The notes: a model not told the origin generated them from the letters alone. A stretch of 64,000 nt of DNA from Alphaproteobacteria bacterium (GCA_020632795.1 JACKEV010000008.1:682001-746000), one strand, 5' to 3'; counted from the stretch's first letter, positions 22,651 to 32,276 are shown. Numbers and translations: made by a program.

Positions 22651-23355
22651 CTACCAGATGCCGGGGAAGAGGCGGTAGCGCACACGCTGGGCGTAGTCGG
22701 CGTAGCCGGGCAGCTCGCGCTGGAGGAAGCGGTCCTCCAGGGCGGTGCGGACGATGAGCCAGATCAGCAGCGCCAGCGCGACGACCAGCCCCCAGCCCGA
22801 GCCCAGCATCAGGGGCGGGGCCAGCCCGAAGCCGAAGAAGGTGGCCAGGTAGCCGGGGTGGCGGATCCAGGCGTAGGGACCGGTGTCGATGACCCTGTGG
22901 CCTCGGTCGCTCTGGACGCGCACGCTCTTCTCGAAGTGGGGGTTCTGGGCCATCGCCCAGCCCAGGCCGAACAGGTAGAGGACGTAGGCGACGAGCCCCG
23001 GGCCGAACCACCACGCCGGCAGCGGCGCCCACTGGTATCGCCCGCCGTCCAGGGCGGCGACCACGAACACCGCGCCGATGACGAGGGAGAAGACGGTCAG
23101 CCAGAGCTTGTCCCAGGTGGGGGTGCCCTCGCCGACCTCACCGCGGCGCTTCGCCATCTCGGGCTGCGCGCGGGCGGTGTACACCGCGCGCAGGGTCTCC
23201 CCGACGAACATCACCCCCAGCAGGCCCCAGCCTCGGGTCCAGCCGAGGCCGCCGCCCGCCCACAGGAAGCCCCAGAAGAAGGCGATCGTGATGGGGATGC
23301 CCAGGACGAGCTTGAGGATGAGGTGGGGGGTCTTGTAGGAGGCGGGCTCGCTCAT
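22651..23355 (-). CDS. ICMT-like membrane methyltransferase
   Basis: This 234-residue polytopic protein ends with the isoprenylcysteine-methyltransferase/phospholipid-methyltransferase signature: 'DTGPYAWIRHPGYLATFF' (R-H-P-x-Y) and 'TALEDRFLQRELPGYADYAQ' (E-E-like and Y motifs). About five membrane helices precede and surround it. It likely methylates a small lipid or isoprenoid substrate with S-adenosylmethionine. The exact substrate is not predictable. It follows the oligopeptidase gene without a gap on the minus strand. Confidence 0.82.
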   Translation of the reverse strand: MSEPASYKTPHLILKLVLGIPITIAFFWGFLWAGGGLGWTRGWGLLGVMFVGETLRAVYTARAQPEMAKRRGEVGEGTPTWDKLWLTVFSLVIGAVFVVAALDGGRYQWAPLPAWWFGPGLVAYVLYLFGLGWAMAQNPHFEKSVRVQSDRGHRVIDTGPYAWIRHPGYLATFFGFGLAPPLMLGSGWGLVVALALLIWLIVRTALEDRFLQRELPGYADYAQRVRYRLFPGIW

Positions 23356-25488
23356 CTAATCCTCCGGCGGCGTCATCCCGAGCTGCTGCATCAAGAACCC
23401 GTAGTTCCGGCTGTACTGGTCCGCCCGGGTGTCGATCGTCACCCCGCCGCCGTGCCCGGACGCGCCCTGGATGCTCAGGAGGATGGGCTCCTCCAGGCCG
23501 TGGTCGGCGTCGGCCCAGCGCACCGCCGCCGCGAACTTGCGGGCGTGGGCGGGGTCGGTGCGGGCGTCGTTGGCGCTGCCGGTGACCAGGATGGCCGGGT
23601 AGTCGGTGCCCTCGACGACGCTGTGGTAGGGGGAGTAGCCGTAGAGCACCGGGAACAGCTCGGGGTCGTCGGCGTTGCCGTACTCCTCGGACCAGATGTT
23701 CGCCAGGCCGAACCGGTGGAAGCGCACCATGTCGGTGAGGGGCACCTGGCAGAGCACCGCCTCGAACAGGTCCGGGCGCTGGGTGACCACCGCCGAGACC
23801 AGCAGGCCGCCGTTGCTGCCGCCGCTGATGGCCAGCGTGTCGGCGGTGGTCCAGCCCTGGTCGATGAGCCACTCGCCCGCGGCGATGAAGTCGTCGAAGA
23901 CGTTCTGCTTCTTCTCACGCATGCCGGCCTCGTGCCAGGCCCGGCCGTACTCGCCGCCGCCCCGCAGGTTGGGGATGGCCACCGCGCCGCCGGCCTCCAC
24001 CCAGACCGCGTAGAGGGTCGAGAACGAGGGCGTGAGGCTGACGTTGAAGCCGCCGTAGCCGGTCAGCAGGAAGGGCACGCTGCCGTCCTTGGGGGCGGCC
24101 TTGTCCCGGATGAGGAACATCGAGACCTCGGTGCCGTCCTTGGAGGGGTAGAAGACCTGCTCGACCTCCAGGTTGGACGGGTCGATGTCGATGGGCGACT
24201 CCTTGTAGAGGGTCGTGGCGTTGGCCTCGACGTCGTAGGTGTAGACGGTGGAGGGGAAGGCGAAGCTGGCGAACCACAGCCAGACCTCCGGCTTGCTCCA
24301 GTGGCCCCACACCCCCGCGCTGCCGACGGTGGGGAGCTCGATGTCATGGAGGTGGGCGCCGTCGAGGGTGTGGACGGCGATGCGGGTCGCGGCCTTGTCC
24401 TGGTAGGACACGTAGAGGTGCCCGCCCACCAGGCTGATGCCGTCGATGACCGCGTCGGACTCGGGGATCAGCTCGGCCCAGTGCTCGCGGCCCGGCTTGT
24501 CGGTGGTGGTGACCATGACCCGGTAGTTGGGGGCGTCCCAGTCGGTCTTGATGACGAGGGTGTCGTCGACCACCTCGGCCCAGTACTCGGCGTCCATCTC
24601 GGTGGTCAGGGGCACGGGCCCGGCGTCGCCTTGGAGATCCTCGATCCAGAGGGCGTTCTTGCTGAACTTGAACCGCCCGCGCATGAGCCAGCGGCCGTCC
24701 TCGGAGAGCCAGGCGCCGTTGTAGGTCTCCTTCTCCTGGTCGTCGGCGAAGACCAGCGCGTCGGCCTCGGCCTCGGCGCCGAGCGTGTGGTACCAGGCGC
24801 GGTGCCAGTAGAAGTGCTCGCCCTCGGGGACCTCGCCCTCCAGGGGCTTGGCGGTGTAGTAGAAGCCGGCGTTGTCGTGGCGCCAGGAGACCCAGCTCTG
24901 CTTCCAGCCCCGGACCTTGTCGGGCAGGACCTCCAGGGTGTCGAGGTCGAGGACGTGCAGCACCGGGTCCTCGTTGCCGGCGTCGGCCACGCCGTAGGCG
25001 GCGTAGCGGCAGTCGGGCGAGGCGGTGAAGAAGCCCAGGGTCTCGGTCTCGCCCCAGGTGTTGGGGTCGAGGACGACCCGGCCCTCGGCGTCGGCGGACG
25101 CGCGCATGTGAACGACCCACTTGTCCTGGTCGGCGGCCTTGGTCTTGTAGATGACCCGGTCGGAGAGCAGGCAGGGCTCGGGGGTGGACTCGTCGTCGTA
25201 GCGCCAGAGGTGCTGGAAGCGGTCGTAGAGCCACGGCCGGATGGGCATGGCCTCGGTGTAGGCGGCGAAGGCGGCGTTGCGCGCCTCGGTCCAGGCCACG
25301 ACCGGCTCGGCCTCGGCGTCCTCCAGCCAGCGGTAGGGGTCGGCGACGTCGACACCGTGCAGGGTGTCCACCACGTCCTCCCGGGCGGCGAGGTCCGGCG
25401 GGAGGGCCGGGTCCGCGGGCGCCGACTCCGGCGCGGTCTTGGGGGTGCAGGCTGCAAGGAGCACGATGGCGTGGGCAAGGCGGAGCAT
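23356..25488 (-). CDS. Prolyl oligopeptidase family serine peptidase (S9A), lipoprotein
   Basis: This 710-residue peptidase cuts after proline in short peptides. A lipoprotein signal ends in 'HAIVLLAACTPK'. 'YRWLEDAEAEPVVAWTEARN' is the conserved S9A N-terminus. A beta-propeller occupies the middle. The alpha/beta-hydrolase domain has Ser558 in 'GGSNGG', Asp in 'GSANDARTDP' and His in 'GASGHGGG'. All three catalytic residues are present and the length is standard. It is probably anchored in the envelope. The stop abuts the methyltransferase start, so the two are likely co-transcribed. Confidence 0.93.
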   Translation of the reverse strand: MLRLAHAIVLLAACTPKTAPESAPADPALPPDLAAREDVVDTLHGVDVADPYRWLEDAEAEPVVAWTEARNAAFAAYTEAMPIRPWLYDRFQHLWRYDDESTPEPCLLSDRVIYKTKAADQDKWVVHMRASADAEGRVVLDPNTWGETETLGFFTASPDCRYAAYGVADAGNEDPVLHVLDLDTLEVLPDKVRGWKQSWVSWRHDNAGFYYTAKPLEGEVPEGEHFYWHRAWYHTLGAEAEADALVFADDQEKETYNGAWLSEDGRWLMRGRFKFSKNALWIEDLQGDAGPVPLTTEMDAEYWAEVVDDTLVIKTDWDAPNYRVMVTTTDKPGREHWAELIPESDAVIDGISLVGGHLYVSYQDKAATRIAVHTLDGAHLHDIELPTVGSAGVWGHWSKPEVWLWFASFAFPSTVYTYDVEANATTLYKESPIDIDPSNLEVEQVFYPSKDGTEVSMFLIRDKAAPKDGSVPFLLTGYGGFNVSLTPSFSTLYAVWVEAGGAVAIPNLRGGGEYGRAWHEAGMREKKQNVFDDFIAAGEWLIDQGWTTADTLAISGGSNGGLLVSAVVTQRPDLFEAVLCQVPLTDMVRFHRFGLANIWSEEYGNADDPELFPVLYGYSPYHSVVEGTDYPAILVTGSANDARTDPAHARKFAAAVRWADADHGLEEPILLSIQGASGHGGGVTIDTRADQYSRNYGFLMQQLGMTPPED

Positions 25489-25612
25489 CGACCTTCTCGG
25501 GCAGGGGAGGAGTCCCGGGTAGCGCGGCGGGGGGAGCGCGGCCAGGGCGCAACATCACAAGCGCCTCGCCCGTAGACCATGTTAGAACGCGCAACCACGA
25601 CGGAGATGCTCC
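25489..25612. promoter_or_regulatory. Divergent intergenic region
   Basis: These 124 bases separate the oligopeptidase (minus) from the zinc-ribbon protein (plus) and should hold both promoters. A less GC-rich patch lies at about 25550-25600, and GGAG precedes ATG 25613 by seven bases. No clear -35/-10 pair or palindrome is seen. Confidence 0.3.
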
Positions 25613-26032
25613 ATGCGCAAGTGCCCCGTGACCGGCCAGGAGATGCACCAGGAGACCCTGCACGGGGTCACCGTCGACCGCAGCGACGCCGGCATCTGGC
25701 TGGACAAGACCGAGCTGCTCCAGATCACGCAGGCCGAGCGCTCCAGGCTGGGCCTGTGGGACGCGGTCATCGGCGAGCTGAAGGCCGTGTTCGGCTTCAC
25801 CGAGGGCCGCCCCGACGACCGCGGGCTCGGCCAGCTCCCCCGGGGCCTCCACTGCCCGGTCTGCGACAAGCCCCTGATCGTCGACAGCTACCGGGACGTG
25901 ACCATCGACCGCTGCGTGGCGCACGGCGTGTGGCTCGACCCGGGTGAGCTGGACCTCATCCTGGAGCGGCTCAAGGAGGACCCGGAGTTCATCCGGGGGA
26001 TGAGCGTGCGGATCCGGGACGCGGAGTTCTGA
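25613..26032 (+). CDS. TFIIB-type zinc-ribbon domain protein
   Basis: This 139-residue protein has two half-ribbon units: 'CPVTGQEMHQETLHGVTVDR' with 'GIWLDKTEL', and 'CPVCDKPLIVDSYRDVTIDR' followed by C and 'GVWLDPGELDLILERL'. The C-P-x-C...D-x-C...G-x-W-L-D-x-G-E-L pattern is the zf-TFIIB family found in many proteobacteria. The first unit lacks some cysteines (degenerate). Its biochemical role is unknown. It is convergent with the universal stress protein gene. Confidence 0.85.
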   Translation: MRKCPVTGQEMHQETLHGVTVDRSDAGIWLDKTELLQITQAERSRLGLWDAVIGELKAVFGFTEGRPDDRGLGQLPRGLHCPVCDKPLIVDSYRDVTIDRCVAHGVWLDPGELDLILERLKEDPEFIRGMSVRIRDAEF

Positions 26033-26060
26033 GCGACGGGTCGAGGCGGTCCAGCTCCGC

Positions 26061-26903
26061 TCAGATCGGCAGCGTCAGCACCGGGCAGCGCGCCTGACGC
26101 AGCACCCGCTCGGTCTTGCTGCCCCGCAGGGCGTCCAGGACGCTGTCGTGGCCGTGGGTGGGCATCACCACCAGGTCCGCCCGCGCTGCGCGGGCCTCGG
26201 CCAGCACCGCCTCGACCACCGGGGCGTCCCGGAAGACCAGGCGGGCCTCGAAGGACTTGTCGGCCGGCAGGGCCATCTCGGGGAACGCCTGGGGGTCGCC
26301 GGCGTGCACCAGCGTGACGCGGGTGGGGCCCTCCGCCCCCAGCGCGCGCCACAGCGAGGTGAAGGCGTCGAGCACGATGTGGGGGTCCACGTCCTCGCCC
26401 ACCGGCAGCACGACCCGGTAGAGCCCCACCGCTCCGGTGTGGGGGTCGATGAAGCCGACGCCGTCCACCGGGATGAACAGCGCCGCGCCCCCCAGCTTGC
26501 GGGCCAGGCGCTCGGCCACGCTGCCGTCCAGCAGCCGGTCCACGCCCAGGCGCTGGTGGGTGCCGACCACCAGCAGGTCGGGCTTCATGCCCTCCACGAA
26601 GGGGGCGAGGTCCCGGGCCGGAGAGACCCCGCGCAGCTCCTTCACCTGCATGGTCAGGCCCAGGCTCTGGTAGTCCACCACGTCGTCGAAGGGGGTCAGC
26701 ACGCCCCAGCGCACCAGCAGCTCGCGCACGGTGGGCAGCTTCATCCAGGGCGCCCCGCTGTCGGTGTCGGGGTGGACGTGCACCACCAGCAGCGTGGCGT
26801 GGGTGGACAGCGCGATCTTGACCGCGTGGGCGAAGATGACCTCGGCGTTGTCGCCCAGGTCGGTGGGGAGCACGATGCGACCCAGGTGGGAGAGGTCGGG
26901 CAT
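26061..26903 (-). CDS. Universal stress protein, tandem UspA domains
   Basis: This 280-residue protein has two Usp domains: 'GRIVLPTDLGDNAEVIFAHA'...'DLLVVGTHQRLGVDRLLDGS' and 'YRVVLPVGEDVDPH'...'DLVVMPTHGHDSVLDALRGS'. The G-2x-G-9x-G-(S/T) ATP-binding loop is recognisable in the first copy and modified in the second (THGHDSV). It is last in a minus-strand operon after a lipoprotein and a small membrane protein. A role in stress signalling is inferred from the family. Confidence 0.88.
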   Translation of the reverse strand: MPDLSHLGRIVLPTDLGDNAEVIFAHAVKIALSTHATLLVVHVHPDTDSGAPWMKLPTVRELLVRWGVLTPFDDVVDYQSLGLTMQVKELRGVSPARDLAPFVEGMKPDLLVVGTHQRLGVDRLLDGSVAERLARKLGGAALFIPVDGVGFIDPHTGAVGLYRVVLPVGEDVDPHIVLDAFTSLWRALGAEGPTRVTLVHAGDPQAFPEMALPADKSFEARLVFRDAPVVEAVLAEARAARADLVVMPTHGHDSVLDALRGSKTERVLRQARCPVLTLPI

Positions 26904-26911
26904 GAGGACTC

Positions 26912-27261
26912 CTAGCCGTACAGGAAGAAGAGCAAGCCTACCCCGAAGCTGGCCGCGTTCACGACCGCGCCGAGCCCGAAGCCCCGGGCGGGGGTCAGCC
27001 GCCCGAAGCGCCACAGCAGGAGCCCCTCGAAGGCCGCGACCGCCACCTCGATCACCGCCACCCGCGCCCACGGGGACAGGTGCGGCGCGAGGTCCACGTT
27101 CAGGGTCCAGGCGAAGGGGTGGGTGATGAGGCTCATCGCCACCAGCACCGCGGCCAGCCGGAGCCAGTGGCGCCGATCGGCCGGCCAGCGCCCCAGCCCC
27201 GCCACCGCGAGCCCCAGCGGCACCTCCACCGCCAGGGTGAGGAGCATCGCCGCGGTCTGGC

Positions 27262-27265
<4 letters not shown>
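26912..27265 (-). CDS. Small hypothetical integral membrane protein
   Basis: This 117-residue protein has four hydrophobic segments ('AAMLLTLAVEVPLGLAVAG', 'LAAVLVAMSLITHPFAW', 'VAVIEVAVAAFEGLLLW', 'VVNAASFGVGLLFFLY'). The pattern, including the 'THPFAW' after helix 2 and the 'E' in helix 3, recalls uncharacterised four-helix proteins common in Gram-negative genomes. It overlaps the preceding lipoprotein stop by four bases and ends eight bases before the stress-protein start. Function unknown. Confidence 0.65.
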
Positions 27266-27981
<716 letters not shown>

Positions 27982-27999
27982 TGCGGTACTCTAACGCCC

Positions 28000-29313
28000 G
28001 TGTCGACGGATCGACGTCAAAGATGCGCCCTCGTGACGGGCGCAGGCGGCTTCCTGGGCCGGTGGCTCTGTCGGGCGCTGCTCCGGCAGGGCTGGGACGT
28101 GCACGGCACCCAGCGGCGCGCGGCGGTGCCGGACGCGGTCGTCGCCTGGGACGCCGACCTGCGGGAGCCCGAGGCCTGGGCCCGGATCTTCGCCGAGGTG
28201 CGGCCGGACGCGGTCTTCCACCTGGCCGCAACCGTGGACGTGCAGCGCACCCCCGACGCCTACCCGATGCGCCTCGACGACATCGCGGCGGTCACGGACC
28301 GCGTGGCCCGGAGCTGCCTGGACGCTGGCGCCCGGCTGGTCCACGTCGGCACCTGCGAGGAGTACGGCGACGGCCCCGTGCCGTTCCGCGAGGACCAGCG
28401 GCTGCAGCCGGTCTCCCCGTACTCGGCGGCCAAGGCGGCCGCGAGCCTGTGGGTGGACACCCTGATGCGCACGCAGGGGCTGCGGGCCACCGTGGTGCGC
28501 CCCTTCCTCACCTACGGGCCGGGCCAGGGCGGGCGCGGGCTCGTCCCGGCCGCGGCGCGGGCGGCGCTGGCCGGCGTCCCCTTCGCGATGACCGCCGGGA
28601 CCCAGACCCGGGAGTGGAACCACGTCGCGGACATCGCCGAGGGCCTGGCCCGCGCGGCGGACCCGCGGGCGGTCGGGCACACCCTCAACCTGGGCGGGGG
28701 CCCGGAGCGCTCGGTGCGCGACGTCGCGGCGCGCGTCTTCGACCTCGCCGGGGCCGACCCGGCGCTGCTGCAGGTCGGCGCGCTCCCCGCTCGACCGGGA
28801 GAGATCCCGAGGTTCTACGGCGACCATACGCGGTTTCACGCGCTCCTGGGGGCGCCGCCCCGCGCGTCGCTGGACCAGGGGCTCCAGGAGGTGCTCGCCT
28901 CCCTGCGGGACACCCCGCCGCCCTCGCCCCGACCCCTGCGGGAGCGCCTGCGCGTACAGCCCGTCCGCCGGGTGGAGGACCCCCGCGGCGCCCTCGACAA
29001 GCTGTGGCCCGGTCCGGTCTCCGGGGAGGTCTACCGGGTCACCGCGCGGCCCGGCCAGGACCGGGGCCACCACCTCCACCGCCGCATGGGGGAGTGGTTC
29101 ATGGCCCTGGAGGGGGAGGGGGCCCTGGGGGTCGCCGACCCGGACACCGGGGCGTCCCTGTGGATGCCCCTGGGCCGGGAGCGGGTCTACGTGCCCGCCG
29201 GGGTGGCCCACGCCCTGCGGAACACCGGAACGACGCCCTTCACCGCCCTGGCCGTCGCGGAGCGGGGGTACGACCCCGGGGACGTGGCGTCGTACCGGGT
29301 GCCGGAGCCGTAA
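28000..29313 (+). CDS. NAD-dependent epimerase fused to a cupin (CapF-like)
   Basis: This 437-residue protein starts at GTG 28000. The N-terminal short-chain dehydrogenase domain has the NAD loop 'TGAGGFLG' (13-20) and the catalytic Tyr141-x3-Lys145 ('YSAAK'). From about residue 320 a cupin follows ('HHLHRRMGEWFMALEGEG', 'VYVPAGVAHALRNTG'). The same order occurs in CapF, which works on UDP-sugars for capsule synthesis (reduction plus C3 epimerisation). The role in surface sugar synthesis is inferred from this architecture. No other capsule gene is adjacent. The 5' end is tightly packed against a divergent lipoprotein gene. Confidence 0.82.
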   Translation: MSTDRRQRCALVTGAGGFLGRWLCRALLRQGWDVHGTQRRAAVPDAVVAWDADLREPEAWARIFAEVRPDAVFHLAATVDVQRTPDAYPMRLDDIAAVTDRVARSCLDAGARLVHVGTCEEYGDGPVPFREDQRLQPVSPYSAAKAAASLWVDTLMRTQGLRATVVRPFLTYGPGQGGRGLVPAAARAALAGVPFAMTAGTQTREWNHVADIAEGLARAADPRAVGHTLNLGGGPERSVRDVAARVFDLAGADPALLQVGALPARPGEIPRFYGDHTRFHALLGAPPRASLDQGLQEVLASLRDTPPPSPRPLRERLRVQPVRRVEDPRGALDKLWPGPVSGEVYRVTARPGQDRGHHLHRRMGEWFMALEGEGALGVADPDTGASLWMPLGRERVYVPAGVAHALRNTGTTPFTALAVAERGYDPGDVASYRVPEP

Positions 29314-29396
29314 CGCAGAGTAGAGTCACGCTTCCTGGGGGGCGTTCAGGGGCCTGCGGTGGTACGTTGCGGGGGTCTCCAGGGTACGAGTGCCGT

Positions 29397-29759
29397 ATGC
29401 CAGAGCCGCTCTCCGTCAGCTTCGAGCACACCGAGCAAGGCTGGAAGGCCGAGCTGGTGGACTTCTCCAACATCGGAGCGTTCGGTGCGACCCGGCATGA
29501 GGCGCTGGTCAACGCGCTGGTGCTGGCGATGCGTGTGCTCTTGGAGCGCGTCGCCCAGGGGCAACCCGTTGACGAGGCCATCGCCGAGATCCGCACGGCC
29601 CTTCAGGCCCTCGTCGCGCGGATCCCGGACTCTGACGAGATATTCGAGGACGATCCGCTCTCCCCGGACGAGGAGGCCGAGCTGGTGCGGCTCGCAGCGG
29701 CCCGAGAGAAGGAGCCGGATGTCCCCGCCGAGCAGGTCTTCGCGGAGCTGGACCTGTAG
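29397..29759 (+). CDS. Antitoxin, HicB-like fold with RelB-like tail
   Basis: This 120-residue protein sits directly before a RelE toxin. Its first 55 residues look like a HicB-type partial RNase-H fold ('FEHTEQGWKAELVDFSNIGA', 'GATRHEALVNALVLAMRVLL'). Its last 25 end in 'DVPAEQVFAELDL', the C-terminal peptide typical of RelB/ParD-type antitoxins that bind RelE. The antitoxin role is inferred from position and tail. A HicB-like body with a RelE partner is an uncommon pairing. The stop TAG is followed at once by the toxin ATG. Confidence 0.7.
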   Translation: MPEPLSVSFEHTEQGWKAELVDFSNIGAFGATRHEALVNALVLAMRVLLERVAQGQPVDEAIAEIRTALQALVARIPDSDEIFEDDPLSPDEEAELVRLAAAREKEPDVPAEQVFAELDL

Positions 29760-30017
29760 ATGACCTGGCAGCTCAAGTTCACGTCGAGCGCCAGGAAGGA
29801 ACTCCATAAACTCCCCCGAGACCAGCAGGTCCGGATCGCGGAGGCTGTCCGCAGGCTCGCGCTCAACCCCCGCCCCCCAGGCTGCAAGAAGCTGAAGGGC
29901 TCGCCCAACCATCGCATCCGCGTCGGTGATTACCGCGTCATCTACTCGGTGGACGAGGGTCAGATCCGCATCCTCATCCTCGCCATCGCGCACCGCCGCG
30001 AGGTCTATCGACGTTGA
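29760..30017 (+). CDS. RelE/ParE-family toxin
   Basis: This 85-residue toxin of the RelE superfamily, typically a ribosome-dependent mRNA interferase, is recognised by 'QLKFTSSARKELHKLPRDQQ', 'LKGSPNHRIRVGDYRVIYSV' and 'ILAIAHRREVYR'. The basic Lys/Arg-rich core and final H-R-x-E-V-Y-R are typical of active RelE. It starts the base after the antitoxin stop. Confidence 0.9.
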   Translation: MTWQLKFTSSARKELHKLPRDQQVRIAEAVRRLALNPRPPGCKKLKGSPNHRIRVGDYRVIYSVDEGQIRILILAIAHRREVYRR

Positions 30018-30050
30018 CAGCGTGGGGGGCCCGCCAGCGATGATCCGGGC

Positions 30051-31853
30051 GTGATCTTCCCCCTCACCACCTGGCTGCTCGCCTACGCCGCCCTGCTCAC
30101 CGACGCCCCCTGGTGGCTGCGCGCGCTCGTCTGCCTGCCGGCGGTGCTGCTGGCGCCGGGCTGGGGCTGGGCGGCCTGGCTGGGCGGCAGGGCGACCCGG
30201 CTGCAGCGCGCCCTGGACGCGGCCTGGCTCTCGGTCGCCCTATGCGTGCCCACGGTCGCGCTGGTGCGCCTCATGGCGGGCGACGGCGCGACGGTCCTGC
30301 ACGCCTCGCTGGCCTGGGGGCTCCTCGGGGCGGTGCTGGCCCGGCGCGCCCCCGCCCCCCGCCCGGACCCCGGCGGCGGCGCCCTCGGCGTGGCCCTGCT
30401 GGCCCTCGGCCTCGCCGGGTTCACCGCCTGGCAGGCCGACGCCCTGACCCGCCCCCTCGACGCGTACTGGTACCACCCCCAGGCCGACGAGGAGGGCCAC
30501 GACCCCCTCCGGTGGGCCCCGGTGGAGGGCTTCGGCCCCCGGGTCGCGCTGGGTTGGCCCGAGGCGGGCGCGGGGATGCTCCCGGACCCCGAGGGAGACG
30601 GCGGGGCCATCGAGGTCGCCGAGGCGGGCCGGCTGCTGGTGCTGCTGCGCGGCCCGGTGGGCGCGGGCCTCGCGGTGGGCCAGGACGACGCCCCCCGGGG
30701 CCTCGCCCGGATCGAGCGGGACGTCGTCGAGGTGGAGGAGGAGGGCGCGGTGCCCCGCTACCTGGACCGGGGCGTGGTCGCCCAGGCCGTGGCGGTCCTG
30801 CCCGGCCGGATCGACGTCGAGGTCGTCGACGCCGACGGCCCGGCGCAGATCTACGTGCTGCCCGGCACCGAGGCGGTGTGGTCGGCCCACGCCGACGGGG
30901 CGCTGCGCTTCGTCCACTACTACCAGCTCCTCAACATCGTGGAGAACCTGCGCTGGGCGCAGGAGCTGACCCGGGACCGCTGGCTGACCGTGAACCAGCC
31001 GCCCCTGTGGTCGAACGTGCTGGCCCCGGCCCTGCTCCTCGTCGAGCCGGGGCTCCTGGGCGCCAACGCGCTCTTCCTGTGGGTGCTCGCGCTGCTGGGG
31101 CTGGGGTCGCTGCGGCTGCTCCAGCGCCTGGCCGCGGACGCGACCCCGGTGACCTGGGCGCTGCCGGCCCTGGGGGCGGTCACCGTGGGCCGGCTGATGG
31201 TGGAGCCCGGCTCGACCACCTTCCCCGACCCGCTCTACGCCGCGGCGATGGTGGCCGCGCTGGCGGCGCTCAAGCAGCCCGCCGCCGGGCGCTTCGCCGC
31301 GCTGGGCCTCGCCGCGGGGCTCCTACGCTACCCGGGCGTCGTCGCGCTGACCCTGATGGCCGGGGTGTTCGGGGCGGTGGAGCGCCGCCTGCCCCTCCGT
31401 CCCCTCGGCGCGCTTTGGGGGGCCACGGCGGGGCTCGCGGCGCTGCTCGGCCTGGGGGCGCTCCTGAGCGGCCAGCTCCAGGACTGGCTGTTCATCCTGT
31501 GGTTCGAGACCGGCCCGGAGCACTACCACGGCGACTACAGCGCGGGCGCGCTGCTCTCCCGTCCGCCCGAGTTCTACGCCACCTGGCTGCGCTACACCGG
31601 CTACGGGCTGCTCGCGGCCCTGCCGCTGGCCGGGCGCGGGGCGAAGCAGGCCCTGGGCGCGGCGGCGCTCTATTCCCTGCTGCTCTGCACCATCGACCAC
31701 TTCCCCAGCCACTACTTCCTGCCGCTGGTGGCCCTGTCCGGGGTGGCGGTGGGGGCGAACGCGGCGGCGGTGCAGGCGCCGGCCCTGCGCTGGGGGCTGC
31801 CGCTGGCGGCTCTGGCGGGCGGGGTGTGGTTCCTGGGGTGGAGCTGGGTGTAG
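30051..31853 (+). CDS. GT-C-like polytopic membrane protein
   Basis: This 600-residue protein starts at GTG 30051. About five N-terminal membrane helices are followed by an exported domain (about residues 135-300). About eight more helices follow, with 'NQPPLWSNVLAPALLLVEPG' and 'GSTTFPDPLYAAAMVAALAA'. The layout resembles lipid-linked-sugar glycosyltransferases of the GT-C class (PMT/ArnT-like), but the usual early D-x-D/E-E acidic loop is not obvious, so catalysis is uncertain. It may act in envelope glycosylation with the related protein at 36702-38207. Confidence 0.6.
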   Translation: MIFPLTTWLLAYAALLTDAPWWLRALVCLPAVLLAPGWGWAAWLGGRATRLQRALDAAWLSVALCVPTVALVRLMAGDGATVLHASLAWGLLGAVLARRAPAPRPDPGGGALGVALLALGLAGFTAWQADALTRPLDAYWYHPQADEEGHDPLRWAPVEGFGPRVALGWPEAGAGMLPDPEGDGGAIEVAEAGRLLVLLRGPVGAGLAVGQDDAPRGLARIERDVVEVEEEGAVPRYLDRGVVAQAVAVLPGRIDVEVVDADGPAQIYVLPGTEAVWSAHADGALRFVHYYQLLNIVENLRWAQELTRDRWLTVNQPPLWSNVLAPALLLVEPGLLGANALFLWVLALLGLGSLRLLQRLAADATPVTWALPALGAVTVGRLMVEPGSTTFPDPLYAAAMVAALAALKQPAAGRFAALGLAAGLLRYPGVVALTLMAGVFGAVERRLPLRPLGALWGATAGLAALLGLGALLSGQLQDWLFILWFETGPEHYHGDYSAGALLSRPPEFYATWLRYTGYGLLAALPLAGRGAKQALGAAALYSLLLCTIDHFPSHYFLPLVALSGVAVGANAAAVQAPALRWGLPLAALAGGVWFLGWSWV

Positions 31854-32228
31854 CTACTCCAACAGCGCCGCGTCCACGGTGGTCGGCAGCGCCTCGTCCT
31901 CGGGCAGCGCGTCCATCCAGGCCTTCTCGTTGTAGGCGCAGGTGACCTTCACCGTCAGCGGGGTGTAGATGCCCAGGGTGATCCAGTTGGCCAGCAGCCC
32001 GAGCCCGGCGACCTGGGACTTGACCGCCTTGACCTCGCCGCCCTTGCAGACGCGGTCGACGTCGATCCGGTTGGGGCTGACGATGCCGTAGATGAAGGTG
32101 TGCTGGAGGCGGCGGTGCACCTCGGTGGTGTCGCCCTGCACGTCCCCGTGGACGATCTTCGTCGTGTAGCAGCCGGCGCTGAAGAGGGCGGCGGCGAGGA
32201 CGGCGGCGAGGCGTGTGAAGCGAGACAT
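31854..32228 (-). CDS. Bor/Iss-family lipoprotein
   Basis: This 124-residue lipoprotein has the signal 'AAVLAAALFSAGCYTTK'. The mature part follows the Bor family closely: H-x-F-x-Y-G-I ('HTFIYGIVSPNRIDVDRVC'), 'GLGLLANWITLGIYTPLTVK' and V-x-C-A. Bor and Iss are small outer-membrane lipoproteins first known from phage lambda and colicin plasmids, where they increase serum resistance. Its role here is unknown. It is divergent from an FG-GAP lipoprotein across 48 bases. Confidence 0.82.
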   Translation of the reverse strand: MSRFTRLAAVLAAALFSAGCYTTKIVHGDVQGDTTEVHRRLQHTFIYGIVSPNRIDVDRVCKGGEVKAVKSQVAGLGLLANWITLGIYTPLTVKVTCAYNEKAWMDALPEDEALPTTVDAALLE

Positions 32229-32276
32229 GAGATGACCCTCGACGGTGGACGAGTCGCACCGTAGCATGAGCGCGAC

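Noticed and set aside
22858..25575. Long plus-strand open frame opposite the prolyl oligopeptidase
   Set aside because: It is a Gly/Val/Arg-rich shadow of a well-supported S9A peptidase with its full catalytic triad.
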